From Arhodomonas sp051195215 (lineage in GTDB: Bacteria > Pseudomonadota > Gammaproteobacteria > Nitrococcales > Nitrococcaceae): 64,000 bases of DNA. The stretch's first letter is position 1. Each line of letters starts with the position of its first letter. The DNA is taken from contig NZ_JBNAZM010000007.1 of assembly GCF_051195215.1 (NCBI RefSeq), forward strand, positions 86,073 through 150,072, in the 5' to 3' direction. Position numbers and translations under genes: made by a program. Positions 16,642 through 26,458 of the stretch are shown piece by piece. A model generated the notes under the pieces. The model was not told the origin of the DNA. It made no database searches and worked only from the letters and a program-made list of their open reading frames with translations.

Positions 16642-18708
16642 CTAGCGCGCCGCCGCTGTCGTTCCGGCCGGCGAACCCTCGCTCAGCGATGCGAGGTCAG
16701 CGGCGATGTGCACGCTCTCGCGCAGCAGTATGTCCGGTCGCTCTTCGTCGGAGAGCGCGTCCAGGCTGTCGACGGGATCCCGTCCCAGGGCCTCCAGCTG
16801 GCGGTTGAGCACGGCAAGCCGGGCCTTGCGGTTGTTCTCGGCACGCTCGCGGCGCACCGATTCGTCCAGCGACACCATGTCGCGTGCTCGGTCGGCCTCG
16901 ATGCGCTCGACCTCGGTGACAAGCGCCCGCAAGGCGGGCTGCTCACGCAGGCGCGCCTCGTGGCGCTGACGCAGAACGCCCATGACGTCCGGACCGGTCT
17001 GCGCGCTGTAGTCGACAGGCTGGATTTCGTCCCAGGGCAGGGGGTTGTCGGTGGCCCGTTCGCCGGCTTCCTCCGGGTGCACCATGGGCAGCGCTATGTC
17101 CGGTTCCACGCCGCGGAGTTGGGTGCTGTGGCCGGTGACCCGGTAGAACTTGGCGACCGTCATCTTCAGGCGGCCGCTGGGCTTCTCGCTGTCGAGGCCG
17201 AAGCGCTCCAGGTTGACCAGCGTCTGCACGGTGCCCTTGCCGAACGTCCGGTCGCCTACGACCACCGCCCGGTTGTAGTCCTGGAGAGCACCGGCCACGA
17301 TCTCCGAGGCGGACGCGCTGAAACGGTCGACCAGCACCGCAAGTGGACCACGGTAGGCCTGTTCGCCGCCGTCCTCGTCCTCGAGCACTTCGCGTTCGCC
17401 GGTGCTGCGTTCCACCTGCACCACGGGGCCGCGCTCGATGAACAGTCCTGCCACCCGGGTGGCCTCGCTAAGCGATCCACCGGCGTTGCCGCGCAGGTCG
17501 AGCACCAGGGCGTCGACGCCGTCTTCCTCGAGCGCCTCGATCAGCCGCCGTACATCCCGGGAGGTGCTGCGGTAGTCCTTCTCGCCGGCCTCGGCAGCCT
17601 GGAAATCCATGTAGAAGGCGGGGATGTCGATCACGCCGACACGGCTCAGACCCTGCTCCGTGTCCACTTCGAGGACGCGGGAGTCGGCAGCCTGCTCCTC
17701 GAGCTCTATGCGGTTGCGCGTCAGCTTCACCACCTCCGGGGCCGCGTTGCCGGCGCTACCTGCTGGCAGGATACGCAGTCGCACGACCGACTCGCGCGGG
17801 CCGCGAATCAGGTCGACGACGTCCGACAGCCGCCAGCCCACGACGTCCTTGATTTCGTCGTCGCCCTGGCCGACGCCGATGATGCGATCGCCGGGGGAGA
17901 GCTGACCGCTTGCCGATGCCGGGCCGCCGGGGATGAGCTCGACGATTTCGGTGTAGGCCCCTTCACCCTTGAGCAGTGCGCCGATGCCCTCCAGCGACAG
18001 GCTCATGTTGATGTCGAAGTTCTCGGAGCGCCGCGGCGAGAGATAATTGGTATGTGGGTCGTAGCGGCTCGACCAGGCGTTCATGAACGTCTGGAATATG
18101 TCCTCGGGCTGGTACTGGCTGATGCTGCGTGCCATGCGCTCATAACGCTCGCGCAGGGTCTTGCGCACGTCCTCCCACGGCGTGTCGTTGAGTCGCAACG
18201 TGAGCGCGTCGTGGCGGACACGCTTGCGCCACAGCGCCTCGAGCTCTGACTGGTCCGACGCCCAGGCGGCGTCACTGCGGTCGACGTTCAGTGAGCCCTC
18301 GCCGCTGCGGATGTGCTCGCCGTCGAGCAGCGTCAGCGCGTAGTCGACGCGCTCGCGCACTCGCTGGTAGTACAGCGAGAAGACTTCCCAGGCGGGATCG
18401 AGACTGCCGTCGCTGACCATGTCGTCGAGGCGGTCGCGGTAGCCGGTGAATCGCTCGATATCCGATTCCAGGAAGTAGTAGCGCTGCGGGTCCAGGGTGT
18501 CGAAGTACGCCTGGTAGACGTCGCGCGATAGCCCGTCATCGACCGCACGGTCACGGAAGTGATACTGGCTGAGCAGCTCCGTGACCAGTCGCGCCTCGCC
18601 CTGCTGGAGAGCGGTGGGCGTCGGCAGTGACTGGCCCGTGGCCAGCACCGGAAGGAGGAGCAGGGCGAGCGGCAGTAGCCACCGCCCGGCCGAGGACTTT
18701 GGTGTCAT
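16642..18708 (-). CDS. prc: Tail-specific carboxy-terminal protease Prc/Tsp
   Basis: Periplasmic S41 protease of 688 residues that trims or degrades proteins by their C-termini (for example cell-wall hydrolases and PBP3). A signal peptide (WLLPLALLLLPVLATG) starts the protein. The PDZ domain is near 236-310 (SLEGIGALLKG..., PGDRIIGVGQG). The catalytic Ser lies in DRFSASASEIVAGAL (about 448-462) and the Lys in RTFGKGTVQ (about 474-482). A C-terminal DUF3340-like charged region completes the Tsp architecture. ATG at 18708 lies 3 bp after the pepN stop, so the two form one operon. Confidence 0.95.
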   Translation of the reverse strand: MTPKSSAGRWLLPLALLLLPVLATGQSLPTPTALQQGEARLVTELLSQYHFRDRAVDDGLSRDVYQAYFDTLDPQRYYFLESDIERFTGYRDRLDDMVSDGSLDPAWEVFSLYYQRVRERVDYALTLLDGEHIRSGEGSLNVDRSDAAWASDQSELEALWRKRVRHDALTLRLNDTPWEDVRKTLRERYERMARSISQYQPEDIFQTFMNAWSSRYDPHTNYLSPRRSENFDINMSLSLEGIGALLKGEGAYTEIVELIPGGPASASGQLSPGDRIIGVGQGDDEIKDVVGWRLSDVVDLIRGPRESVVRLRILPAGSAGNAAPEVVKLTRNRIELEEQAADSRVLEVDTEQGLSRVGVIDIPAFYMDFQAAEAGEKDYRSTSRDVRRLIEALEEDGVDALVLDLRGNAGGSLSEATRVAGLFIERGPVVQVERSTGEREVLEDEDGGEQAYRGPLAVLVDRFSASASEIVAGALQDYNRAVVVGDRTFGKGTVQTLVNLERFGLDSEKPSGRLKMTVAKFYRVTGHSTQLRGVEPDIALPMVHPEEAGERATDNPLPWDEIQPVDYSAQTGPDVMGVLRQRHEARLREQPALRALVTEVERIEADRARDMVSLDESVRRERAENNRKARLAVLNRQLEALGRDPVDSLDALSDEERPDILLRESVHIAADLASLSEGSPAGTTAAAR

Positions 18709-18711
18709 GAG

Positions 18712-21369
18712 CTAGTCCGTCCTCTCGTTGTCGTATGCACGCTCGAGGCTCCGGGTGACGACCTCGCTGACGTCCTTGGACAGCGACGGTTGTGCTTCGA
18801 TGCGCTCGAGCGCCGTGCGCATGTGCGCAGCGCGCTGTTCATCGTACCGCCGCCAGCGGCTCAGTGCCGTGGTCAGGCGTGCGGCCACCTGGGGGTTGAT
18901 GGGGTCGAGATCGATTACCCAGTCCGCAAGGAAATTGTAGCCCTCGCCTCCACTTTGGTGGAAACCGATGGCATTGCCCTGACAGAACGCGCCCACCAAC
19001 GCGCGCAGGCGGTTGGGGTTACGCGGGTCGAAGGCGGGATGGCGGGTGAGCTCGCGCACGCGCTCGAGCACGTCCGGCCGGCGCGAGAGCGCCTGCACGC
19101 GGAACCATTTGTCCAGTACCAGCGGGTCGTCGCGCCAGCGTTCGGCGAACCGCTCCAGTGCCTCTGCGGCGCGCGGCTCGGGGGAGTCGGCGAGCAGGGC
19201 CAGCGCGGCCATGGTGTCGGTCATGTTGTCCGCCTCGTCGTAGTGGGCGAGGCACTGTTCGAGGGCGCGCTCGTCCCCGATCGAGGCGAGGTAGTCGAGG
19301 GCAAGGTTGCGCAGCCGCCGGCGACCGATGTCCTCCGGGCGCGGTCGGTAGGTGCCGTCCACGCGGTGTCGTTGATAGGCGGCACGCAGCTGCGGCGCCA
19401 GGGCCTGCGCGAGCCCCTGGCGCATTGTCTCCCGCGCCTGGTGGATGGCATCGACGCGGATTACCGGCATGTGTTCGGCAATGAAGCTCTCCGGGGGCAG
19501 GGTAAGCGCCTCGGCGACCAGCGCCGGATCCGCCTGCTCGTCCTCCAGGGTCTGGCGGAAGGCGGCGAGAAACGTCTCCGGGATCTCGCCCGGCCCGTCT
19601 TCGACCCAGCGCAGCATGATGCGGGTCGCCAGGCGCTGTCCGGCTTCCCAGCGGTTGAACTCGTCATTGTCGTTGGCGAAGAGAAACGCCAGCGTCTCTT
19701 CGGTGTACTCATAGTCGAGCTTCACCGGCGCGGAGAATCCGCGCAGCAATGACAGCGTCGGCCGTTCGTCGAGCCCCGAAATCGTGAAGGTCTGCGCCTG
19801 CTCGCGAAGCTCGAGCACCCGGGTGCCGGCTTCCGGGGCCGCGCTCTCGTCGGCGAGCCGGATGGGCATGTCGCGTCCCTCGCTGTCCACGAGACCGAGG
19901 GCGATCGGGATGTGCAGGGGATGTTTCTCGCGCTGGTCCGGAGTCGGCTCGGTGTGTTGGCGAAGGGTGAGGGTAAGCGTGCCGGTGGCCGCATCGTAGG
20001 CGTCGTCGACGCTGACCACCGGTGTCCCCGACTGCTCGTACCAGCGACCGAACCGGGCCAGATCCATGTCGTTGGCGTCCGCCATGGCGGCGAGGAAATC
20101 CTCGCAGGTCACCGCCTGGCCGTCGTGGCGCTCGAAGTACAGGGCGAGCCCCCGGCGGAATCCTTCCTGCCCCAGCAGAGTGTGGTACATGCGGATGACC
20201 TCGGCACCCTTCATGTACACGGTCGCGGTGTAGAAGTTGTTGATCTCCGCGTACTCCGATGGGCGTACCGGATGGGCCATGGGGCCGGCGTCCTCCGGGA
20301 ACTGCGCTGCGCGCAGGGTACGGACTTCCTGAATGCGCCTCACCGCCGGTGCACCCTGGTAGGCGCTGAACTGCTGCTCGCGGAAGACCGTCAGCCCTTC
20401 CTTGAGGCTCAACTGGAACCAGTCCCGCAGGGTGACCCGATTGCCCGTCCAGTTGTGGAAGTACTCGTGGCCGATGACCGCCTCGATATTGACGTAGTCG
20501 GCGTCGGTGGCGACGTCGGGCCGGGCGAGGATGTACTGCGTATTGAAGATGTTGAGGCCCTTGTTTTCCATGGCCCCCATGTTGAAGTCACCGACGGCGA
20601 CGACCAGGTAGTTGTCGAGATCGCACTCCAGGCCGTAAGTCAGCTCGTCCCAGTGCATCGCCGCTTTGAGCGAATCCATGGCGTGCGCCGTGCGGCCGGC
20701 GTTCTCGTGCTCGGTGTAGATAGCCAGGCGGATATCCCGGCCCGAGCGCGTGGTGTGCCGGTCCTCGTGGCAGTGAAGGTCGCCGGCGACCAGCGCGAAG
20801 AGGTAGCTCGGTTTCGGGAACGGGTCCTGCCAGCGTACCCAGTGGCGGCCGTTGTCCAGGTCCCCGTTGGCCACGGGATTGCCGTTGGACAGCAGGATCG
20901 GGTAACGGCGCTTGTCCGCCGTCACCGTCACGGTATAGCGCGCCATGACGTCGGGGCGGTCCGGGAAGTACGTGATGCGGCGGAAGCCCTCGGCTTCGCA
21001 CTGCGTGCAGAACATGCCCCCGGAGCGGTAGAGGCCCTGGAGCTGGGTGTTGTCCTGGGGGCGCAGTCGCGTCGCGATCTCGAGGGTGAACGTCTCCGGC
21101 ACCTCGCTGACGGTCAGGCCGTGGTCGTCCAGCGTGTAGGCGTCACCGTTCAGTGGCTGCCTATCGAGGGCGAGTGACAGCAGGGTGAGGTCTTCGCCGT
21201 CGAGCCTCAGGGGGCAGTCGGCCGGTGTGCCCGGCGCCCGCCGCACGGTCAGCGTGGAGTGCACGTCCGTGTGCTCTTCGTCGAGGTCGAACGCCAGCGC
21301 CACCTCGTCGACGAGGTAAGGCGGTGTGGTGTAGTCGGCAAGATGCACGGTCTTCGGCTTGGCGCTCAT
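18712..21369 (-). CDS. pepN: Aminopeptidase N (M1 family)
   Basis: Zinc metallo-aminopeptidase of 885 residues, the gammaproteobacterial PepN type. The exopeptidase motif GAMENKG and the zinc motif HEYFHNW with the downstream Glu (LKEGLT) are intact. A C-terminal alpha-helical DUF3458-type region follows. Start ATG 21369 has CAGGAGCATCG upstream; the in-frame ATG at 21519 adds a non-conserved extension. It is first in an operon with prc and divergent from the MFS gene. Confidence 0.95.
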   Translation of the reverse strand: MSAKPKTVHLADYTTPPYLVDEVALAFDLDEEHTDVHSTLTVRRAPGTPADCPLRLDGEDLTLLSLALDRQPLNGDAYTLDDHGLTVSEVPETFTLEIATRLRPQDNTQLQGLYRSGGMFCTQCEAEGFRRITYFPDRPDVMARYTVTVTADKRRYPILLSNGNPVANGDLDNGRHWVRWQDPFPKPSYLFALVAGDLHCHEDRHTTRSGRDIRLAIYTEHENAGRTAHAMDSLKAAMHWDELTYGLECDLDNYLVVAVGDFNMGAMENKGLNIFNTQYILARPDVATDADYVNIEAVIGHEYFHNWTGNRVTLRDWFQLSLKEGLTVFREQQFSAYQGAPAVRRIQEVRTLRAAQFPEDAGPMAHPVRPSEYAEINNFYTATVYMKGAEVIRMYHTLLGQEGFRRGLALYFERHDGQAVTCEDFLAAMADANDMDLARFGRWYEQSGTPVVSVDDAYDAATGTLTLTLRQHTEPTPDQREKHPLHIPIALGLVDSEGRDMPIRLADESAAPEAGTRVLELREQAQTFTISGLDERPTLSLLRGFSAPVKLDYEYTEETLAFLFANDNDEFNRWEAGQRLATRIMLRWVEDGPGEIPETFLAAFRQTLEDEQADPALVAEALTLPPESFIAEHMPVIRVDAIHQARETMRQGLAQALAPQLRAAYQRHRVDGTYRPRPEDIGRRRLRNLALDYLASIGDERALEQCLAHYDEADNMTDTMAALALLADSPEPRAAEALERFAERWRDDPLVLDKWFRVQALSRRPDVLERVRELTRHPAFDPRNPNRLRALVGAFCQGNAIGFHQSGGEGYNFLADWVIDLDPINPQVAARLTTALSRWRRYDEQRAAHMRTALERIEAQPSLSKDVSEVVTRSLERAYDNERTD

Positions 21370-21591
21370 CGATGCTCCTGTTCGCGTTCCATCGCGCATG
21401 GCGCGCGGGTGGCATATGGGTTCGCAACTGTGTGTGTGTAGGGTAGCGCTCACGCCGGACGACTCCCACCCCCGCGGTGCAGCAGCGGGTACGAACTCGA
21501 TCACAACGCCCGCAGCCACGACCGGGCAATGGTGCCTGGGATCCGGCGTCGGGGGTTAGTATCATCGGCGGTCTTCCGAGCAGGGGGCGGC

Positions 21592-22872
21592 ATGGCGGCT
21601 GTATCTGAGACGGGCAAAACGCAGCAGGCCACCGGCGCACTGGCGTTCGCGGTGTTCGTGCCGTTCGCGTGCGGGTATTTCCTTTCCTACGTTTTCCGGA
21701 CCGTCAATTCGGTGCTGGCACCGAACCTGGTGGCGGATACCGGCATCGATGCCGCCGATCTGGGCTTCCTTACCAGCGCGTTTTTCCTTGCCTTCGCCCT
21801 GGCACAGCTGCCGCTCGGCATGGCGCTCGACCGTTTCGGCCCGCGGCGGGTGGAGGCCGTGTTGCTCGTCATCGCCGCGGCGGGCTCGTGGCTTTTCGCC
21901 ACGGGCGAGAGCCTGGCCGCCCTCACGGTCGGCCGCGCCATGATCGGGCTGGGCATGTCGGCGTGCATGATGGCGGCGTTCAAGGCATTCGTGCAGTGGT
22001 TCCCGTCCCGGCGGTTGCCGCTGGTCAACGGTTGCCTGCTGGCGGTCGGGGGAACCGGTGCGCTTGCCGCCACCGCGCCGGTGGAGTGGCTGCTCGCGAT
22101 CACCGACTGGCGCACTGTCTTCATGGCGCTCGTTGCGGCCTGCCTGGCGGTTTCCGTCGCTCTCGTGCGGATCGTGCCCGAACACGCCGAACCCCCGGCG
22201 CACCTCGGTCTGCGCGCCCAGGTAAGGGGCATGGCGACGGTTTTCCGTGATCGATACTTCTGGCGCCTCGCACCGCTGACCGTGGTCTCGCAGTCGGCGT
22301 TCCTCGCCACGCAGGGGCTCTGGGCGGGCCCGTGGCTGCGTGATGTGGCCGGCCTGGAGCGCGGGGCCGTGGCCCTTCACCTGATGGGGCTGAGTATTGC
22401 CGTTGTCGCCGGATTCTTCCTCTCCGGGATCGTGGCGACCCGTCTCACGCGCCGTGGCATCGTGCCCGGTACCGTGGCGGTGGGGGGCATGACCGCCTTC
22501 GCACTCACGCAGCTCGGGCTGGCATTCGCACCGGCTGATGGCGTGCTGGTGCTCTGGGTGTTGTTCGGCCTGTTCGGCACCAGTGGCACGATCCCCTACG
22601 CCGCGCTGTCCCAGCACTTTCACGGGCAGCTCGCCGGGCGTGCCAACACCGCGCTCAATCTGTTGGTATTCACCGGGGCGTTCTCGGTTCAGTGGGGCAT
22701 GGGCGGATTGCTACACCTTTGGGAGGATCCGGTGACGCACACCTATGCACCGGGCGGATACCAGTTGGCGTTCACTTCGCTGGTGGTGCTTCAGGCGGCG
22801 GCGCTGGCCTGGTTTGTCGCAGGGCGCCGCGGCGCTGGCGCGCAGAGCGCGGCCGCCGACTACCAGCGGTAG
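21592..22872 (+). CDS. Major facilitator superfamily transporter
   Basis: 426-residue inner-membrane protein with 12 predicted hydrophobic segments. The MFS loop 2-3 motif appears as GMALDRFGPRRVEAV (about 79-93) and a weaker motif lies after helix 8 (ATRLTRRGIVPG). The substrate cannot be read from the sequence. Start ATG at 21592 follows CAGGGGGCGG and gives a short cytoplasmic N-terminus. Its 3' end overlaps the convergent downstream gene by 13 bp. Confidence 0.85.
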   Translation: MAAVSETGKTQQATGALAFAVFVPFACGYFLSYVFRTVNSVLAPNLVADTGIDAADLGFLTSAFFLAFALAQLPLGMALDRFGPRRVEAVLLVIAAAGSWLFATGESLAALTVGRAMIGLGMSACMMAAFKAFVQWFPSRRLPLVNGCLLAVGGTGALAATAPVEWLLAITDWRTVFMALVAACLAVSVALVRIVPEHAEPPAHLGLRAQVRGMATVFRDRYFWRLAPLTVVSQSAFLATQGLWAGPWLRDVAGLERGAVALHLMGLSIAVVAGFFLSGIVATRLTRRGIVPGTVAVGGMTAFALTQLGLAFAPADGVLVLWVLFGLFGTSGTIPYAALSQHFHGQLAGRANTALNLLVFTGAFSVQWGMGGLLHLWEDPVTHTYAPGGYQLAFTSLVVLQAAALAWFVAGRRGAGAQSAAADYQR

Positions 22873-23336
22873 CGGTCCCAAAGCTCCGGGTTGGCCCAGT
22901 TACGCGGGCTGAGCCAGTCCGGCGTGGTCTTGTAGGTGGAAATGTCGAACTCGAACAGTTTCACCGTGGCGTTGTTCAGCGCGCAGTCGCCGAGGTGGAT
23001 GTAGCCGAAACCAACCAACTCACGTCGAGACCACGGTGCTTCGGCATCCGCGAACGTGGCGACGAGCACATGGCGCGCGCTCAGGTCGCGCAGTCGGGCA
23101 AGCACCACCGGGACATCCTGCGGCGGGATGTTCGCCGCCGAATCCACGAATGCCAGATCGAAGCGAACCGATGGCCCCAGTGCCGCGACGGCCTCGTCCG
23201 CGGCGATCACCGTCTCCCGGTCACGCCACGCCGCGCCGGGCGCGAGCACCTCGCCGATACGGACGATGCTCGCAGGCTGGAGAGCCTCGATGATGGCTTC
23301 CAGCCGTGGTGTCAGCGCGGGCAGTGTCTCTGTCAT
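22860..23336 (-). CDS. DUF6231-like protein
   Basis: 158-residue cytoplasmic protein. The middle (IAADEAVAALGPSVRFDLAFVDSAANI, then HVLVATFAD) has a Rossmann-like alternation of hydrophobic strands and helices, and the end is rich in Trp and Tyr. It resembles proteins annotated DUF6231 in Pseudomonas and relatives, though I could not verify this. No SAM-binding GxGxG motif is present, so methyltransferase activity is unlikely. ATG at 23336 was taken. Convergent with the MFS gene. Confidence 0.6.
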   Translation of the reverse strand: MTETLPALTPRLEAIIEALQPASIVRIGEVLAPGAAWRDRETVIAADEAVAALGPSVRFDLAFVDSAANIPPQDVPVVLARLRDLSARHVLVATFADAEAPWSRRELVGFGYIHLGDCALNNATVKLFEFDISTYKTTPDWLSPRNWANPELWDRYRW

Positions 23337-23512
23337 GGGGGCACGGTGGTGGTGACTTCATTCATCTGCAGGCTAACACGGCTTACCAGGCGACTCAGAG
23401 GGCTCGCCGTGCGCCAGATTCGTTCGCCCGAGGTGACCGATGTCGGCGTGGGCACGCCGTGCGCCCGAGCTGCGCTGTCGCTGTGGCGCGTAATCGGCTT
23501 CCCTGACAACGG

Positions 23513-23539
23513 TCAAGTTCCCGTGTCGGCCGCCGATAC
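23513..23539 (+). promoter_or_regulatory. Sigma-28 (FliA) promoter for pomAB
   Basis: TCAAGTTC (23513-23520), an 11-bp spacer and GCCGATAC (23532-23539) match the FliA consensus TAAAGTTT-N11-GCCGATAA at 12 of 16 positions, including almost all of the -10 element. It lies about 60 bp upstream of pomA, where late flagellar promoters are expected. The 264-bp gap (23337-23600) has no other recognisable feature. Confidence 0.8.
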
Positions 23540-23600
23540 CCCCGGTAAGACCCCGCTATGTTCGGGAAAGGCAGAACGAGCATCTGGAGAGACGTAGCGC

Positions 23601-24368
23601 ATGGATCTGGCAACGCTCATCGGGTTGATCGGCGCCACAGGCGTCATCGCGATGGCGATTCTGGTCAGCGGCGATTTCGGCACCTTCATCAATCTGCCCT
23701 CGATTCTTATCGTGATTGCGGGCTCGTTGCTGGCGACGCTGATCAAGTTTCCGGTCAGCCAGTTTCTCGGTGCCTTCAAGACCGTCGGCCGAGCGTTCAA
23801 GTACCGCAGCGACGATCCGCGCCGGCTGATCGATCAGACCGTGGACCTCGCACAGGTGGCGCGGAAGGAAGGGTTGCTCGCGCTCGAGAGCTACGAGGTG
23901 GATAGCCCCTTCCTCCAGCAGGGCATCCAGCTGCTCGCCGATGGCCACGAGCCGGAGCTCGTCAAGAAGGTGCTCGGCCAGGAGATCGATCTGAGTATCG
24001 AGCGTGCCGAGCGCGGGGAGAACGTCTTTCGCGCGATCGGCGACGTGGCGCCGGCAATGGGCATGATCGGTACCCTCATCGGCCTGGTGCAGATGCTTTC
24101 GAACATGGACGACCCCAAGAAGATCGGGCCGGCCATGGCGGTGGCGCTGCTGACGACGCTCTACGGCGCGGTAATCGCCAACGCGATCGCCTTGCCGTTG
24201 GCGGACAAGCTCGCCGCCCGCAACTCCGAGGACCGTCTCAACCGGACACTGGTCCTGGAGGGACTGATTTCCATTCAGGAGGGGCTGAATCCCCGTGTGA
24301 TCGAGGAGCTTCTCAAGACCTATCTGCCCACGAACCAGCGCAATGTCGAGAATGAAGAGGCCGCGTAG
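23601..24368 (+). CDS. pomA: Flagellar stator subunit PomA/MotA
   Basis: 255-residue inner-membrane protein of the MotA/TolQ/ExbB family, with four membrane helices and a cytoplasmic loop after helix 2 (KYRSDDPRRLIDQTVDLAQ). The conserved segment GDVAPAMGMIGTLIGLVQML (about 149-168) and the following helix TLYGAVIANAIALPLAD are typical of PomA/LafT-like stators. Sodium coupling is inferred from closer resemblance to PomA, not demonstrated. ATG at 23601 has GGAGAGACGTAGCGC upstream. It is transcribed with pomB. Confidence 0.9.
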   Translation: MDLATLIGLIGATGVIAMAILVSGDFGTFINLPSILIVIAGSLLATLIKFPVSQFLGAFKTVGRAFKYRSDDPRRLIDQTVDLAQVARKEGLLALESYEVDSPFLQQGIQLLADGHEPELVKKVLGQEIDLSIERAERGENVFRAIGDVAPAMGMIGTLIGLVQMLSNMDDPKKIGPAMAVALLTTLYGAVIANAIALPLADKLAARNSEDRLNRTLVLEGLISIQEGLNPRVIEELLKTYLPTNQRNVENEEAA

Positions 24369-24481
24369 CATTCCTATGGCGACGGGAAGGACGTCTTGGC
24401 GGTCGTGATGGATCGAGGCGCTTTGCCGCAGCAACGGTTGCCTCCGCCGGCGTGCCGCGCCCGGGGGCGGATGACTAGGCC

Positions 24482-25435
24482 ATGATCGGTGACTCGCCGA
24501 ACCGAAAGCAGAAGCGAGTGGCCATGCCGCCCGGCGCGCCGGCGTGGATGGCGACCTTCGCGGACCTGGCGACGATTCTGCTGTCGTTTTTCGTGCTGCT
24601 GCTGTCGTTCTCTGAAATGGACGTGGCCAAGTACAAGCAGATCGCCGGTTCCATGCGCGAGGCTTTCGGCGTGCAGCGAATCGAGTTCGCGCGGGATACC
24701 CCCAAGGGCACGAGCTTCGTGATGCGCGAATTCTCGCCCGGGCGCCCCCAGCCCAACCCGCTCGATCAGATTCGACAGATGACGTCCTCCGTCGACGAGC
24801 CGTATCTCAACAAGCGCGAGGGCATGCCGCTTCCGATCACCGATCGCGCCGCGGAAAGCCGCCCGCCGACCCCGGAAGAGGTGGAGGCGATGAAGCGGCT
24901 GCAGGAGAATCTGGAGCGCATCCGCACTCTGCTCGCCGAAGAGATTCGACGCGGCCAGGTGGAAGTGCAGCGCCTGGGGATGCGCATCGTTATCCGTATC
25001 CGCGAGCGGGGTTCGTTCGCATCGGGGTCGGCGCGACTCATCGAGCCGTTCCAGCCCGTGGTCGACAAGATCGGCCAGGCGCTTTCCGAGGCGCAAGGAG
25101 ACATCACCATCGCCGGGCACACCGACAACGTGCCCATCAGGAACGAGCGTTTCCGCTCCAATTGGGAGCTCTCGGCCGCACGCGCGGTGACCCTCTTCCA
25201 TCGCCTGGGGCGGGCGGCGGAGATCGATCCGCAGCGGGTTACCGTCGAAGGGCACGCGGACACGCGGCCGGTGGCCTCGAATGAGACCGCAGAAGGCCGC
25301 GCGCGTAACCGGCGCGTCGAGGTCGTGCTGGTGCATGGCACCGCCGCCGGCATCGAGCGCAGCGCCGAGGATATCCTGCGATTGAGGGAGAACGAGGGTG
25401 AGCAGCGACGACCGGCAGCCGACGAGCGGGGATGA
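24482..25435 (+). CDS. pomB: Flagellar stator subunit PomB/MotB
   Basis: 317-residue stator partner with one N-terminal membrane helix carrying the ion-binding Asp (WMATFADLATILLSFFVLLL, about 22-41). A plug/linker region follows, then a C-terminal OmpA-like peptidoglycan-binding domain (IAGHTDNVPI, NWELSAARAVTLFHRL, GHADTRPVASN). ATG at 24482 is poorly preceded by a ribosome site; a downstream ATG at 24524 is possible. The 113-bp gap after pomA contains no gene. Its end overlaps the PilZ gene by 38 bp. Confidence 0.9.
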   Translation: MIGDSPNRKQKRVAMPPGAPAWMATFADLATILLSFFVLLLSFSEMDVAKYKQIAGSMREAFGVQRIEFARDTPKGTSFVMREFSPGRPQPNPLDQIRQMTSSVDEPYLNKREGMPLPITDRAAESRPPTPEEVEAMKRLQENLERIRTLLAEEIRRGQVEVQRLGMRIVIRIRERGSFASGSARLIEPFQPVVDKIGQALSEAQGDITIAGHTDNVPIRNERFRSNWELSAARAVTLFHRLGRAAEIDPQRVTVEGHADTRPVASNETAEGRARNRRVEVVLVHGTAAGIERSAEDILRLRENEGEQRRPAADERG

Positions 25436-25982
25436 TCGCGAACAGTTTCGCGTGACCGACGAGGTGCTGCTTGACTATGAGGCCATGGAGGCCCATGAGC
25501 TCGAGCACCGGCGTGAGCGGGCAGCCGGGCAGTGGCCCAGCGCGTTCACCTTGTCCAGCCGGCTTCATGAGATCCGTGAGGAAACCATCGTGCTGCGTCG
25601 CCACGCGACGCAGGAGTCGAAAGTGTACTCGCGGCTGATCGATGCAATGGACCGCAAGATCGAGTTGCTCGCCGAGGTGCTCATGGTTCAGGCCTTTGGC
25701 GAGCGTCATCCCTTCGTTTCAGAGATCAGCGTCGGCGCCGGCGGCATGGATTTCCTCGCGCCGACACCGGAACCGGTGGACGGCTTGCTGGATATCCGGA
25801 TGGTGTTCCGGTCCACAGGCGTCGGTATTCGGGTATTCGGCGTCGTACGGCACTGCGAACCGGCGGACAACCGTCGGCATCGCGTCGGCGTCGAGTTCAT
25901 CTTCGCCCGCGAGCACGACCGGGAGCTGTTGGTGCATCAGGTGCTCCAGCGCCAGTCACAGCAGCTGCGCGAGCGTCAATGA
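25398..25982 (+). CDS. PilZ-domain protein
   Basis: 194-residue cytoplasmic protein. The c-di-GMP-binding elements appear as REQFR (14-18, the RxxxR motif) and EISVGAGGMDFLA (about 111-123, the D/NxSxxG motif with Glu in first position). A helical insertion rich in charged residues separates them, as in PilZ variants that accompany stators. Start GTG at 25398 follows GAACGAGG inside the end of pomB, so it is coupled to the stator genes. A role in c-di-GMP control of motility is inference from context. Confidence 0.7.
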   Translation: MSSDDRQPTSGDDREQFRVTDEVLLDYEAMEAHELEHRRERAAGQWPSAFTLSSRLHEIREETIVLRRHATQESKVYSRLIDAMDRKIELLAEVLMVQAFGERHPFVSEISVGAGGMDFLAPTPEPVDGLLDIRMVFRSTGVGIRVFGVVRHCEPADNRRHRVGVEFIFAREHDRELLVHQVLQRQSQQLRERQ

Positions 25983-26074
25983 TCCGCGCCGGCATCAACA
26001 GGCGAGGGGTGGTCCCGCGCGAGCTCTCATGTGACAATCTCGCGACACTTCAGGCGTGGTAGGGGTGTGTCAGC

Positions 26075-26371
26075 ATGGCGGCGAGCGTGGCGCGTGGCAG
26101 TCGTTTTCAGAGTGAGGTGACGGCTGCGAACGTGGAGTTCCGCGAACAGGGAAGTCGCCGGATTCATCAAGGTGCGGCGCTGCGGCTTCAGGCCGAGCAG
26201 GTCGCTTTCGAGACCGATTTCGCAGTGGCACCGGGAGCGGCGCTGCGCTTGCGGGTTCATACCGACGCCTCGGAGGCGCACCCGCTCGAGGCGGAAATGA
26301 GCGTTTCGCGGGTGGATGCGCGCCCGGGCGGGCGCTTTCTCGTCGCCGGGCGATTGCGCCGGCCGCGCTGA
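26075..26371 (+). CDS. Short PilZ-like protein
   Basis: 98-residue protein whose hydrophobic pattern (VAFETDFAVAPGAALRLRV, then MSVSRVDARPGGRFLVAGRL) resembles a PilZ beta-barrel, but the RxxxR and D/NxSxxG c-di-GMP motifs are absent. It may be a degenerate PilZ adaptor. It follows the PilZ gene by 92 bp on the same strand. The family assignment is by pattern only. Confidence 0.5.
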   Translation: MAASVARGSRFQSEVTAANVEFREQGSRRIHQGAALRLQAEQVAFETDFAVAPGAALRLRVHTDASEAHPLEAEMSVSRVDARPGGRFLVAGRLRRPR

Positions 26372-26458
26372 CTGACCGCGAGCACCATATCGCCCGACGG
26401 TGTGACGTCGTCGGGTTACCGCACCGATTCGCCTCTAACGAGCCCAGGGGCAAGCTTC

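Noticed and set aside
16354..18249. 631-residue plus-strand frame opposite prc
   Set aside because: It covers the PDZ and catalytic regions of prc in antisense and has no motif or ribosome site of its own.
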